Of a DNA stretch of 64,000 nt, positions 46,463 through 55,715 are shown piece by piece. The notes below the pieces were generated by a model that was not told where the DNA came from, did no database searches, and saw only the letters and a list, made by a program, of their open reading frames with translations. The stretch's first letter is position 1, and each line of letters starts with the position of its first letter. The translations under genes and the position numbers were made by a program. The stretch covers positions 118,756-182,755 of the forward strand of contig NZ_JADYUI010000004.1 of the NCBI RefSeq assembly GCF_021531695.1, written 5' to 3'. This stretch comes from Roseburia hominis. Its GTDB lineage: Bacteria; Bacillota; Clostridia; Lachnospirales; Lachnospiraceae.

Positions 46463-47800
46463 TTAATCTTCTTTTGCTTCCTCTGCTTCTTTTTCTTTCT
46501 TACTCTTAGCTTTTGCACGTTCTTTGATGTTATCCATGATAAGCTCAACTGCCTTCTGGATAGCCAGATCACGTTTCATGCTCTCTTTTTCTTCTTCACC
46601 GATGTATTCTTTTAACTTATCGGCTTCCATACCATAAGTTTTTGCCATCTTTTCGATTTCTGCATTCACTTCATCATCAGAAATCTCAATGTTTTCTTCT
46701 TTTGCAATCTGCTCTAATACAAGGCTGCTCTGAATACGTGTAATTGCTTCCGGACGAACCTGCTCTTTTAATTTGTCCATTGTCACACCTGAGAACTGCA
46801 TATACTGATCCAAAGTAAGTCCCTGGCTTGCCATTCTCTGTGCGAACTCATTAATCATGGAATTTACCTGTGTATCAATCATTGCATCCGGAAGTTCCAT
46901 TGAAGATTTATCGATAATCTTCTGAATTGCTTCATCTTCTTTGGTACGCTTTGCATCATTTTCTTTTCTTTCTTCTAATTTCTTCTTAAGATCTTCTTTA
47001 TATTCATCTAAAGTATTGAATTCAGATACATCCTGTGCAAATTCGTCATTTAATTCCGGTAATTCTCTTGTCTTGATCTCATGAATCTTAACTTTGAATA
47101 ATGCAGGTTTTCCAGCCAGATCCTTTGCCTGATATTCTTCAGGGAATGTAACATTGACATCTACTTCGTCACCGGCATTCTTTCCTACCAACTGATCTTC
47201 AAATGTATCAATAAATGTATGAGAACCGATTTCAAGCGGATGGTTTTCACCTTTACCACCTTCAAACGCAACACCATCAACAAAACCTTCGAAGTCAATG
47301 ATTGCTGTATCACCATTTGCAACTGCTCTGTCTGTTACAGTTACGGTTCTTGCATTCTTATTTCTTTCGTTTTCTAATTCTTTTTCTACCTCTTCGTCAG
47401 TTACGGAAGTATCAATCTTTGTAACTGTTACGCCTTTGTACTTTCCTAAGGTAACTTCCGGTCTTACTGCAACCTCTGCCGTAAAAATGAAAGATTTTCC
47501 TTTTTCAATCTGGGTAACGTCAACCATCGGCTGAGAAACAATATCTACTCCACTTTCTTTTACTGCATCCGGATAATTCTCCTGCATCAGAGAATTTGCA
47601 GCATCTTCATAAAAGATTTCCGGTCCGTACATTTTCTCAATCATAGCTCTTGGCACTTTTCCTTTACGGAAGCCAGGAACACTGATTCTATTTTTCTGTT
47701 TCATGTATGCAGCATTTAAAGCTTCCTCCAATTTTTCTGCCGGAACTTCAATTGTAAGTTTGACCATATTCTTTTCTAAATTTTCTACCTGTACACTCAT
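46463..47800 (-). CDS. tig: Trigger factor
   Basis: 445 residues from the ATG at 47800. The earlier ATG at 47809 is only 3 bases from ggagg; the chosen one is 12 away, and MSVQVENLEKN is the usual family start, so the choice is not certain. Ribosome-binding domain with GFRKGKVPR, then FKBP domain (DTAIIDFEGFVDGVAFEGG) and a helical C-terminal arm domain. It chaperones nascent chains at the exit tunnel. Lysine/glutamate-rich C-terminal tail. Confidence 0.96.
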   Translation of the reverse strand: MSVQVENLEKNMVKLTIEVPAEKLEEALNAAYMKQKNRISVPGFRKGKVPRAMIEKMYGPEIFYEDAANSLMQENYPDAVKESGVDIVSQPMVDVTQIEKGKSFIFTAEVAVRPEVTLGKYKGVTVTKIDTSVTDEEVEKELENERNKNARTVTVTDRAVANGDTAIIDFEGFVDGVAFEGGKGENHPLEIGSHTFIDTFEDQLVGKNAGDEVDVNVTFPEEYQAKDLAGKPALFKVKIHEIKTRELPELNDEFAQDVSEFNTLDEYKEDLKKKLEERKENDAKRTKEDEAIQKIIDKSSMELPDAMIDTQVNSMINEFAQRMASQGLTLDQYMQFSGVTMDKLKEQVRPEAITRIQSSLVLEQIAKEENIEISDDEVNAEIEKMAKTYGMEADKLKEYIGEEEKESMKRDLAIQKAVELIMDNIKERAKAKSKKEKEAEEAKED

Positions 47801-47961
47801 TATTACCATTTTCCTCCTTATATATGAATATCAATGTACGTTTCATTTTCAACAAATATCCCATAAAAGGGCATACTAAGGCTACTAACAGTCATTTAAG
47901 CATTATAACATAACCTTTTTAAAATGAAAAGGTTTTTTTCCATGCAGAATATAAATTTTTG

Positions 47962-48120
47962 TAACAGTTCAGCCATAACCAATATTGTGGGAGAATCATG
48001 CTTGCATGGATGAACACACATATTGGTTATGATCTGAACGCCCGGTTATGAGCAATCCGCTTGTGAAGCAAGCTTTGAAGCACGAAGAGCGAGATTGCGA
48101 ATGGCGTGACTGAACTGTTA
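47962..48120. repeat. 159-bp structured palindromic intergenic repeat
   Basis: Outer perfect 11-bp inverted repeat taacagttcag (47962-47972) and ctgaactgtta (48110-48120); inner perfect pair ataaccaatat (47975-47985) and atattggttat (48020-48030). A further loop has catgcttgcatg. Segment 48061-48090 resembles 11909-11930 in reverse, and gaattattcacag at 48149-48161 equals the end of the 11.9-kb element. No gene is seen here. The region 47801-47960 should contain the tig promoter, but I see no clear one. Confidence 0.7.
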
Positions 48121-48166
48121 TAAAATTGACACCTATGTATATAAACCAGAATTATTCACAGACAAA

Positions 48167-48196
48167 CAAAAAGACCGCAAGTTCTGCGGCCTTTTC
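48167..48196 (-). terminator. Terminator after the SASP gene
   Basis: On the minus strand ggccgca, loop gaac, ttgcggtc and then a T tract. It ends the small-spore-protein gene. Confidence 0.85.
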
Positions 48197-48204
48197 GCAC
48201 ACTG

Positions 48205-48417
48205 TTATTTTGTCATCTGTTCTTCCTGTTTCATGATCATTTTTTTGACCATTTCACCACCGATAGAACCTGCCTGTGCAGAAGTAAGATCTCCATTGTA
48301 ACCTTCTTTTAAAGGTACGCCGATTTCACTTGCAACTTCCTGTTTAAAACGGTTCATTGCTTCTTTTGCCTGTGGTACAGCCATTTTACTTGTGTTAGAA
48401 TTACTTGATCCACTCAT
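48205..48417 (-). CDS. Small acid-soluble spore protein, alpha/beta type
   Basis: 70 residues from the ATG at 48417 (tggaggtaatacc before it). Hallmark pattern of alpha/beta SASP: AKEAMNRFKQEVASEIGVPL with the germination-protease cleavage zone, then GYNGDLTSAQAGSIGGEMVK and KKMI. These proteins coat and protect spore DNA and are later an amino-acid store. The promoter is expected to be sigma-G; I cannot show it. Confidence 0.95.
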   Translation of the reverse strand: MSGSSNSNTSKMAVPQAKEAMNRFKQEVASEIGVPLKEGYNGDLTSAQAGSIGGEMVKKMIMKQEEQMTK

Positions 48418-48552
48418 GGTATTACCTCCATAATCTTTTCTTCTTTTTGTCTGTTTTAAGATAAACATTTTTGTGATGTTTATCCTGTTTGTATTATCTG
48501 TAAGTTGAAAAAAATTATGTTTGGTAAGTTTTTCTTTCCTTAAAAAAATTTT

Positions 48553-49104
48553 CTATTTATTATAGATAAGATGCTTCTTAACATCAGCAAGTAACGCTTC
48601 ATCTCCGAAATATGAAACAATGGCAAGTCCAAAATCAATTGCTGTCCCCATTCCTCTGCTGGTAATTACATTTTTATCCGTCACTACATTTTCGAACAAA
48701 ACATTGGCACCGGTAAGTTGATCCTCAAATCCCGGATGACAGCAGGCATTCTTTCCTTCTAATACACCGCATGCTCCCAAAACACTTGGTGCCGCACAAA
48801 TGGCTGCTACCAATTTTCCCTCGTTTGCAAATTTTTTTACTACTTCTGTTACTTTTTTATTTGCTCCAAGATTCAATGTCCCCGGCATGCCTCCCGGTAA
48901 AATAATTCCGTCCAGTTTATCAAAATCCACTTCTTCTAAAACCGTATCTGTCTCAAAAGTAATATCATGTGAACCTGTAACCTTCGGTTTTCCCACAATT
49001 GAAATGGATGTAATATTCATTTTTGCCCTTCTTAAAATATCTACCACTGCAAGACCTTCGATTTCCTCACATTTGTCTGCAAAAAAAATCCCTAATTCTG
49101 CCAT
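48553..49104 (-). CDS. DJ-1/PfpI family protein
   Basis: 183 residues. DJ-1 fold: GIFFADKCEEIEGLAVVDILRRA, IILPGGMPGTLNLG (oxyanion region), and the nucleophile elbow AAICAAPSVLG with Cys103. This is the DJ-1/YajL/ThiJ branch; members act as glyoxalases or protein-repair enzymes, which is disputed. A partner cysteine pair (ACCHPGFED) is typical. Divergent from the hypothetical gene at 49262. Confidence 0.9.
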   Translation of the reverse strand: MAELGIFFADKCEEIEGLAVVDILRRAKMNITSISIVGKPKVTGSHDITFETDTVLEEVDFDKLDGIILPGGMPGTLNLGANKKVTEVVKKFANEGKLVAAICAAPSVLGACGVLEGKNACCHPGFEDQLTGANVLFENVVTDKNVITSRGMGTAIDFGLAIVSYFGDEALLADVKKHLIYNK

Positions 49105-49261
49105 GCCTTTTCCTCCTATTCATATTTTTGTTTTCTGAACTTTCGCTCTTCCATTCATGACTCGCATCTATAAGGTATTTTATCACAATTTTCCTTGTAA
49201 TCAAACGGAAAATATCTTAAACTGAAAGAAACGTAACGTCTTTTAGGGGGGGAATTATTTT

Positions 49262-49768
49262 ATGGAATCTATTATTACACTGATTATCATTTTTATCTCG
49301 ATCTTTGTCAGTCTTAAAAAGAATAAATCAAAGGAATCCAAAGCAGCTACACCAAAACCTTTTACACCATACCAGCACAGTGAAGCATCTGCTCAGCCGG
49401 TTGCAAAACCGGAAACTTCTCAACCGATACCTCAGAAAAATCAAGCTTCACTAAATAATAAGCCGCTAAAACAGGGAAAAACACCTGTTACTCCAAATGT
49501 TTCCCCAACTATGTCAAAAGCAAAAAAAGTTGCTTTTGAGGAAACGGATTTCAACAGGGATTTCTTAAAAGATTCCAATTTATTGTCTACCGATTATATA
49601 AATATGGGTATGACACTTTGGATAGAAAGTCCACGAATGCAGGAAATTGAAGATTTAATCGCAACAGGCTATCCGGTAAAACTGCCTTCAGACAGAGATT
49701 TTGTTGCCGAAGGCCTCGCTCTGATAGAATCCCATACATCAGGAAATACTTTAAATACTAAATTTTAG
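49262..49768 (+). CDS. Hypothetical membrane-anchored protein
   Basis: 168 residues, start after ggggggg. One N-terminal hydrophobic helix (SIITLIIIFISIFVSL), then a long Pro/Gln/Lys-rich disordered linker to about residue 92, then a small conserved-looking C-terminal part (DFLKDSNLLSTDYINMGMTL, then SPRMQEIEDLIATGY). No known family. It lies 40 bases upstream of the DUF1653 gene on the same strand. The two may be cotranscribed. Confidence 0.7.
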   Translation: MESIITLIIIFISIFVSLKKNKSKESKAATPKPFTPYQHSEASAQPVAKPETSQPIPQKNQASLNNKPLKQGKTPVTPNVSPTMSKAKKVAFEETDFNRDFLKDSNLLSTDYINMGMTLWIESPRMQEIEDLIATGYPVKLPSDRDFVAEGLALIESHTSGNTLNTKF

Positions 49769-49808
49769 GTTTTATTTGTTAGATTTAAAAAAGAAAGAAG
49801 GACAGACT

Positions 49809-50414
49809 ATGCAGGAAATACCAAGATCAGGCGAAATCTACCGCCATTTTAAAAATAAATTGTATCAGATTATTACTGTTGCAAAACACACCGAAACCAA
49901 TGAGGATATGGTAATCTATCAGGCATTATATGGGAGTTTTGAGACCTATGCCAGACCACTTTCTATGTTCCTCTCAAAAGTAGATTCCCAAAAATACCCA
50001 GATGCTACTCAGACTTATCGTTTTGAAAAAGTCGCACATTCCGATTTATGTAAACCAAATGATGTCCCAGTTGTAGAAGAATCTGATCCGATGCCACACC
50101 AGAAAACGAATTCCGTTGCGCAACACGCTTCTGCACCAAATGTAACTGCACCAACAGATGTAAATACTGCCAGCAATGAAGAAGACCTCTCCGGTGTCAA
50201 TCCAAATTTACTTGCTATTTTAGACACAGACACCTACGAGCAGAAATACAAGCTCTTATGTAATATGCGGGATGATATGGATGACCGTCTGATTAATGAT
50301 TTATCAGTTGCTTTAGACATTGCCGTGGATGATGGACCAATTGAGCGGCGTTATGAACAACTGAAATCCGCTCTTGCCACCTTATGCAAATATGAAGTCA
50401 ACCGTCTTCGCTAA
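49809..50414 (+). CDS. DUF1653 domain protein
   Basis: 201 residues from the ATG at 49809 (agaagga 7 bases before). The DUF1653 domain fills the first 75 residues: GEIYRHFKNKLYQIITVAKH, MVIYQALYGSFETYARPLSM. A polar linker (about 80-125) and a helical C-terminal domain (NPNLLAILDTDTYEQKYKLL) follow. The domain's role is not known; in other bacteria it stands alone or is fused to nucleotide-related domains. Confidence 0.8.
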   Translation: MQEIPRSGEIYRHFKNKLYQIITVAKHTETNEDMVIYQALYGSFETYARPLSMFLSKVDSQKYPDATQTYRFEKVAHSDLCKPNDVPVVEESDPMPHQKTNSVAQHASAPNVTAPTDVNTASNEEDLSGVNPNLLAILDTDTYEQKYKLLCNMRDDMDDRLINDLSVALDIAVDDGPIERRYEQLKSALATLCKYEVNRLR

Positions 50415-50421
50415 ATGTCAG

Positions 50422-50449
50422 AAAGCCTTCGCTACTCAAGGCTTTTTTT
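50422..50449. terminator. Terminator between DUF1653 and CYTH genes
   Basis: aaagcctt (50422-50429) and aaggctttttt (50438-50449). It stops the plus-strand gene, but lies inside the 3' end of the CYTH gene on the minus strand. Confidence 0.8.
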
Positions 50450-50884
50450 CTGGCTCAATGTACTGTTATGATATCGGCTGTCATAGGTCACATCTTCTCC
50501 AAACCATTCCGGTGGAACAAAACGATTGGCTTCCTCAATACTCTCAAATTCAACCTCTGCCAATGTAAGCGTTGCCAAATCCTTTTCGAAAATATCAAGT
50601 TCAACAGTATATTTTCCAAAAGGAATCTGGTAACGCACTTTTTCTATGATAATTCCATCTGCTTTGGATTTTAAATGAAGATAAGCCTCCTCAGTCAATG
50701 GTAAATTGTATTCTTCTCTCGCCATCAACCCTTTGGATTTATAAGTTAAAATATAAGAATCATCCCATCTCCGAATCCGAACCACCGGCTCCGTACAAAG
50801 ATACCCCTGCTCAATCTTATGATGCGGATATTTCTCTAAATGTTCCGGTAATTTTTTTAATAAATATTTTCTCTCTATTTCCAT
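50432..50884 (-). CDS. CYTH domain protein (triphosphate tunnel enzyme)
   Basis: 150 residues. The CYTH signature ExExK is at the start (MEIERKYLL). Lys/Arg/Glu strands line the tunnel: VVRIRRWDDSYILTYKSKG, EEYNLPL, YTVELDIFEKDLATLTLAEVEFES. These enzymes hydrolyse triphosphate substrates with a divalent metal; the exact one (tripolyphosphate, adenylate cyclase) is not known. The last ten codons coincide with the terminator of the converging gene. Confidence 0.9.
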   Translation of the reverse strand: MEIERKYLLKKLPEHLEKYPHHKIEQGYLCTEPVVRIRRWDDSYILTYKSKGLMAREEYNLPLTEEAYLHLKSKADGIIIEKVRYQIPFGKYTVELDIFEKDLATLTLAEVEFESIEEANRFVPPEWFGEDVTYDSRYHNSTLSQKKSLE

Positions 50885-50977
50885 AACTTCTCCTTCCTAA
50901 CTCTAGTGTACTGTATCATTATATAATACTTACAGACTGCTGCCTAGTACAATCATTTTTCTTTACAAAAATCTTAC

Positions 50978-51006
50978 TTGTCTTTTTGCTAAAAAATGAT
51001 TATAGT
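50978..51006 (+). promoter_or_regulatory. Promoter of the ktr operon
   Basis: TTGTCT (50978-50983), 17-base spacer, TATAGT (51001-51006), 46 bases before the ATG. Confidence 0.55.
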
Positions 51007-51051
51007 AAGGTCTATATAGAATATAAATAAAAGGAAAATTAGGGGTATATT

Positions 51052-52398
51052 ATGATTACTTTCAAATTTCGCAATAAACTTACCGGCATGCAATTTATCG
51101 CACTTGGATTTTTTCTTCTGATTCTGGTTGGTACGTTTTTATTGATGCTGCCGATTTCTACCAAAGCCGGCGAAAGTACTGATTTTATGACAGCACTATT
51201 TACATCAACCAGTGCAACTTGTGTAACCGGACTGGTTCTTACGGATACTTTTACTCACTGGACATTATTCGGTCAACTTGTTTTACTTGCTCTTATTCAA
51301 ATTGGCGGACTTGGATTTATTACCATAGGTGTCTCTGCCTCTCTTGCCTTTCATAAGAAAATCGGTTTAAAAACAAGAGGCAATCTGCAAGACAGTGTAA
51401 GCGCGCTCCAACTGGGCGGTATCGTAAAACTTGTAATGCATATATTAAAAGGAACCTTTCTTTTCGAAGGAATTGGTGCGATTCTTTTATCCATTCGCTT
51501 CATTCCAAAGATGGGATTTATCACCGGCATCTATTATGGAATTTTTCATTCGATTTCTGCCTTTTGTAATGCCGGCTTTGATCTTATGGGATGCTTTTCA
51601 CCAGGTTCCTCATTTACCGCTTATTCCGGGGACTGGCTTGTATGCATTACCCTGATTTTACTTATCGTTATTGGCGGAATCGGATTTGTCGTATGGGAAA
51701 ATATTTACGTTCATAAACTTAATTTCAGACGCTATTCCTTACACGCTAAAATGGTATTATCATTTTCCGTTTTCTTAATTTTAACGGGTGCAGTACTTTT
51801 CTTTTTTGCAGAAAGAAATAATACGCTTCTTGGCATGCCACTTCATGAACAGATTTTATGTTCCTTATTTGGCTCCATAACGCCGAGAACCGCCGGATTT
51901 AATACCGTAGATAATGCTGCGCTTACAGATGCCGGCAAATTCTTATCCATTGTTTTAATGTTTATCGGTGGTGCTCCTGGTTCCACAGCCGGTGGTGTAA
52001 AAGTAACTACCATATTTGTTCTTATCTTATATTTGCGCTCTACCCTGACTCATACCAGAGGCGTCAATATTTTTGGTCGCCGGCTTACCGCAGACACTGT
52101 CTCAAAAGCTGCCTGTGTTTTATTTTTAAATCTGTCCTTGAGTATGATTGTCGGGTTTATTATATGCTGCTCACAGAACTTTACCATGGCAGACACCTTA
52201 TTTGAAGTAGTATCCGCAATCAGTACCGTTGGTATGAGTGCCGGACTCACCGGACAATTAAATTTACTCTCACAATTACTGATTATTTTTCTTATGTATA
52301 TCGGAAGAGTCGGAAGTCTTTCTTTCGCTCTTGCCTTTACCGACAAAAAGAAAACAGCACACATCATGCAACCGGAAGAAGCAATCAACGTAGGATAA
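51052..52398 (+). CDS. ktrB: TrkH/KtrB family potassium uptake membrane subunit
   Basis: 448 residues with four repeated M1-P-M2 units. Selectivity loops: TSATCVTGLV, CNAGFDLMG, ITPRTAGFNTVDN and ISTVGMSAGL. The glycine in each sets K+ (or Na+/K+) passage. It works with the regulatory subunit encoded 15 bases downstream. No c-di-AMP riboswitch is apparent in the short leader. Confidence 0.93.
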   Translation: MITFKFRNKLTGMQFIALGFFLLILVGTFLLMLPISTKAGESTDFMTALFTSTSATCVTGLVLTDTFTHWTLFGQLVLLALIQIGGLGFITIGVSASLAFHKKIGLKTRGNLQDSVSALQLGGIVKLVMHILKGTFLFEGIGAILLSIRFIPKMGFITGIYYGIFHSISAFCNAGFDLMGCFSPGSSFTAYSGDWLVCITLILLIVIGGIGFVVWENIYVHKLNFRRYSLHAKMVLSFSVFLILTGAVLFFFAERNNTLLGMPLHEQILCSLFGSITPRTAGFNTVDNAALTDAGKFLSIVLMFIGGAPGSTAGGVKVTTIFVLILYLRSTLTHTRGVNIFGRRLTADTVSKAACVLFLNLSLSMIVGFIICCSQNFTMADTLFEVVSAISTVGMSAGLTGQLNLLSQLLIIFLMYIGRVGSLSFALAFTDKKKTAHIMQPEEAINVG

Positions 52399-52413
52399 CA
52401 AGGAGGATTTATC

Positions 52414-53064
52414 GTGAAATCAATTTTAATTATAGGAATGGGAAAATTCGGAACTCATTTATGCAAAAATCTATCAAAACTCAATAACGAAATTCTTGCA
52501 ATAGACATTAAGGAAGATGTTATGGAAAATGTCCTTCCTTATGTAACCAGTGCCAAAATCGGTGACTGTACCAATGAACAGGTCTTAGCCTCTCTTGGAG
52601 TTGGTAATTTTGATCTTTGCTTTGTCTGTATTGGAGCCAACTTCCAAAACAGCCTTGAAATTACCAGTCTTTTAAAAGAAATGGGAGCAAAATATGTCAT
52701 CAGCAAAGCCAATCGCGACATTCACGCAAAGTTTTTGCTTCGAAATGGTGCCGACGAAGTCATTTATCCCGACCGGGATATTGCAGAAAAAGTTGCCATG
52801 AAATACAGTGCCAAAGACGTCTTTGACTACATTGAATTAGCAGATGATTACTCCATCTACGAAATCCTCCCTCCTTCACAATGGGTTGGAAAAAGCATTA
52901 CTGAAATCAATGTCCGTGCCGAATATAATGTGCATATTCTTGGTACTAAAAATAAAGATGGCATTAAGCTTCTTCCCGGCTCTGACTATGTTTTCTCAAA
53001 AGATGAGCACTTAATGATTGTCGGGCAAACAAAAGATATTGAAAAAATTGTTTCAAAATCTTAA
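52414..53064 (+). CDS. ktrA: KtrA/TrkA family potassium channel regulatory subunit
   Basis: 216 residues. RCK_N Rossmann domain (LIIGMGKFGTHLCKNLSKLN, GDCTNEQVLASLGVGNFDL) and RCK_C at the end (EYNVHILGTKNKDGIKLLPG). Binds nucleotide and gates KtrB. Follows ktrB after 15 bases with aaggagg before its GTG start. Confidence 0.93.
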   Translation: MKSILIIGMGKFGTHLCKNLSKLNNEILAIDIKEDVMENVLPYVTSAKIGDCTNEQVLASLGVGNFDLCFVCIGANFQNSLEITSLLKEMGAKYVISKANRDIHAKFLLRNGADEVIYPDRDIAEKVAMKYSAKDVFDYIELADDYSIYEILPPSQWVGKSITEINVRAEYNVHILGTKNKDGIKLLPGSDYVFSKDEHLMIVGQTKDIEKIVSKS

Positions 53065-53183
53065 TATTTGATACACCAGTATAATGTTTTCTCAATAACG
53101 ATACCATTCACGAAGCATATTGTAGCTAATTTGAAAATCACTACACTTGGGTTAAGACTTACAAAAGTTAATTTTGAGTACGT

Positions 53184-53215
53184 AAAAAGAACAGTTCCGA
53201 GAACTGTTCTTTTTA
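53184..53215. terminator. Bidirectional terminator of ktr operon and tRNA-Ile
   Basis: aaaaagaacagttc, loop cga, gaactgttctttttat: an 11-bp-plus stem with A/T tracts both ways. Confidence 0.9.
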
Positions 53216-53241
53216 TATAATGCGTTTTTATTTTCTTTCAA

Positions 53242-53315
<74 letters not shown>

Positions 53316-53396
53316 ATACTTTGCGCAACACACATTACTTTTGTTACGCAACAATAGAAATTGTAGTACAAAAATTTCTTTTTGTCAACTACCTAT

Positions 53397-54095
53397 TTAC
53401 ATATATTGCCTTGTTGTTTTTAAATCCAAATAAAAATGTGCCTGTGCTGCCCGCATATAAGGATTCAAGAACAAATATCCAATTCCCATTGTAAAAATGC
53501 CAAGAATCATCCATCCGATAAAACTGATATCCAGACAAAACAACCTCCATTTGTGGCCAGCCATCATTGCCTTCGACTGATCTATTGCCTCCATCACACC
53601 TATATTCGGATTTTCTGCCATAATATAAAATGCCATGGAATAACGATAAGCCGCAATAATACCAGGTATTACAAAAAGCAATGACCAAAGCCCGATAAAA
53701 ATTCCGGTAACAATGCGAAGCCCTAATGCCTTTCCAAAATTAGAAAAACAGGAAAATTCATCCCTAATCTCTGCCTTTTGCCCATATGCCTGCTTAATAA
53801 AAAATTTATTCATTCCCAGTTCAACTGCTCCGCCCACAATAAATATGGCAATCTGGTAAATTCCAAGAAATACGGAGCATGCTGCCACAACTCCAAAAAA
53901 CATTCTTCCCCACGAAGAATCCAAAATTCCATTTCCTAAGTTGTCATTCACTTTTTCCACCACTTTTGACACTTGTGAAAATTTTCCTCCACTTCCGCCC
54001 AACAAAGCTGCCAAAAAGCAAACTAAAACTGCTTCTCCCATATGCCCGTTCAAAGTAGTCCTTGCTCTTTTTCTACATTCTGACGCCTGTAACAT
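53397..54095 (-). CDS. DUF975 family membrane protein
   Basis: 232 residues from the ATG at 54095, which has gaggagaaa upstream. DUF975 begins with the typical ECRKRARTTLNGHMGEAVLV and has about five membrane helices (GVVAACSVFLGIYQIAIFIV, GLWSLLFVIPGIIAAYRYSM). The family's role is unknown. It lies between tRNA-Ile and the mobile element, so it was probably beside the tRNA array before the insertion. Confidence 0.85.
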   Translation of the reverse strand: MLQASECRKRARTTLNGHMGEAVLVCFLAALLGGSGGKFSQVSKVVEKVNDNLGNGILDSSWGRMFFGVVAACSVFLGIYQIAIFIVGGAVELGMNKFFIKQAYGQKAEIRDEFSCFSNFGKALGLRIVTGIFIGLWSLLFVIPGIIAAYRYSMAFYIMAENPNIGVMEAIDQSKAMMAGHKWRLFCLDISFIGWMILGIFTMGIGYLFLNPYMRAAQAHFYLDLKTTRQYM

Positions 54096-54194
54096 AATAC
54101 TTTCTCCTCTTCTCATATGTTTTGCTGCCACAGCCACAATTGCATTATTCACTGCGACATTTATTGATAAAAGCAACCAATTTCAGTATACCTG

Positions 54195-55715
54195 TCATGC
54201 AAAGAAATGTCTATTCAAAAACGCCAATTTTTCTAAACCTGGAAAAATTGGCGTTTTACTTACTGCACCGAATGAGGATAAATCCGAACCCTCAACATCT
54301 GCCAGAGTGATAGTCTTGGAACCATCCTTATAGTTGAAAGTAAGGATTATCTTGTCCTCATAAAGATACACCGCATTTACAAAGCTGTCGATCAGCCTTT
54401 GCCGCTGTTCCCGCTTTGTCACATCAAACTTGCGGAAACGGTAAATGAAAAATGCTATCTGTTCTCTTGTAAGCAGGGGTTTGTGCATTTCTTCCTGCAA
54501 AATGCTGACTTCAAGCTGGCTTTTTGTTTCTTCCAACTCGTCCAGCCTTTGCTTGGTGGATGGGGTAAAAATCCCTGCTTGAATAGCGTTGAGCATATTG
54601 TTAATACCTTTTTCCGTTTCTGCAAGCTGTTTTTTCAAAAGTGGCAGGTCGGTGCTTTCTTTCTTCTGCAACTCCATCAGCGTATCAATCAGCCGCTCCA
54701 TGACTTCATCATTCATAATTGCTTTCATGGTATAATTGACAACCAAATCTTCAATCCAGTCTTTCTTGACCGCTTTCTTGTCACAAAGCTTCTTTTTCTT
54801 AGTATTCACACAGCGATAATAACGGTGTACTTTCATTGTATGGCTTGTGCCGCTTTCTCCCACCATGAAAGAGCCGCATTTCCCACAGTACAGCTTCGTT
54901 GTCAAAAGGTAATCATCCTCGGCTTTGTGACGGGCAGGAGCTTTTTTGTTCTTTGCCAGCCGTTCCTGTACCCGTTCAAACAACTCTTTCGGGACAATCG
55001 CCGGAATACCGTCCTCCTTGACTACATCACGATAGCTGTATTCTCCCATGTAACGGCGGTTCTTTAGCAGGTGGTTCATAATATTCAATGTGATTTTCCC
55101 GCCACGAATGGAACGCATACCCCGGCTGTTTAACAGATTGACAAGTTCCTGCATGGTCGCACCCTCGCTGTACTTTGTAAACATTTCCAGTACCACCGGG
55201 GCGGTCTTGGGGTCGATTTGATAAAACTGCTGTTCGTCAATGTAATATCCCATCGGGACAGTACCGCCATTGTATTTACATTTCAGCGCATTGTCAGTCA
55301 GACCTCGAATAACCTTTTCAGAAAGTTCCGCAGAGTAGTATTCTGCATAGCCCTCCAGCATAGCTTCCAGAATAATTCCCTCGCTGCCCTCGGAGATATT
55401 TTCCCTTGCGGAAATGACTTTCACACCGTTCTTTTTCAAGAGATTTTTGTAGCGTGCGCTATCATAACGGTTTCGTGCAAAGCGGTCTAATTTCCAGACA
55501 AGGACAACATCAAACAAGCCCTTTGCGCTGTCTTTAATCATCTTCTGAAATTCAGGGCGGTTGTCCGTTTTTGCTGATAAAGCCCGGTCAATGTATGTTC
55601 CTAAAATCGTGATACCGTTTCGTTCTGCATAATCCTTACATTCTCGCAACTGCCCCTCAATACTTTCTTCTCGTTGATTATCGGAAGAATAGCGGGCGTA
55701 GATCACACCTTTCAT
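54195..55715 (-). CDS. Large serine recombinase (integrase of the mobile element)
   Basis: 506 residues. N-terminal resolvase domain with catalytic Ser10 (YARYSSDNQ) and Arg residues in VVLVWKLDRFARNRYD; recombinase domain (GYYIDEQQFYQIDPKTAP); zinc ribbon (LYCGKCGSFM, HRYYRCVNTKKK); coiled coil; and a C-terminal segment typical up to about DVEGSDLSSFGA. The final 20 or so residues (starting KTPIFPGLEKLAF) are encoded across a hairpin near the element end and are probably not original. It overlaps the Xre gene by 4 bases (ATGA). It should excise and integrate the element. Confidence 0.93.
   Translation of the reverse strand: MKGVIYARYSSDNQREESIEGQLRECKDYAERNGITILGTYIDRALSAKTDNRPEFQKMIKDSAKGLFDVVLVWKLDRFARNRYDSARYKNLLKKNGVKVISARENISEGSEGIILEAMLEGYAEYYSAELSEKVIRGLTDNALKCKYNGGTVPMGYYIDEQQFYQIDPKTAPVVLEMFTKYSEGATMQELVNLLNSRGMRSIRGGKITLNIMNHLLKNRRYMGEYSYRDVVKEDGIPAIVPKELFERVQERLAKNKKAPARHKAEDDYLLTTKLYCGKCGSFMVGESGTSHTMKVHRYYRCVNTKKKKLCDKKAVKKDWIEDLVVNYTMKAIMNDEVMERLIDTLMELQKKESTDLPLLKKQLAETEKGINNMLNAIQAGIFTPSTKQRLDELEETKSQLEVSILQEEMHKPLLTREQIAFFIYRFRKFDVTKREQRQRLIDSFVNAVYLYEDKIILTFNYKDGSKTITLADVEGSDLSSFGAVSKTPIFPGLEKLAFLNRHFFA
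54217..54257. terminator. 15-bp perfect hairpin inside the recombinase 3' end
   Basis: aaaacgccaattttt (54217-54231) and aaaaattggcgtttt (54243-54257). A strong bidirectional terminator by form. It is within the last codons of the recombinase frame, and near the left boundary of the element. Confidence 0.75.

Noticed and set aside
50885..51051. c-di-AMP riboswitch before ktrB
   Set aside because: The leader after the promoter is under 50 bases, too short for that fold.
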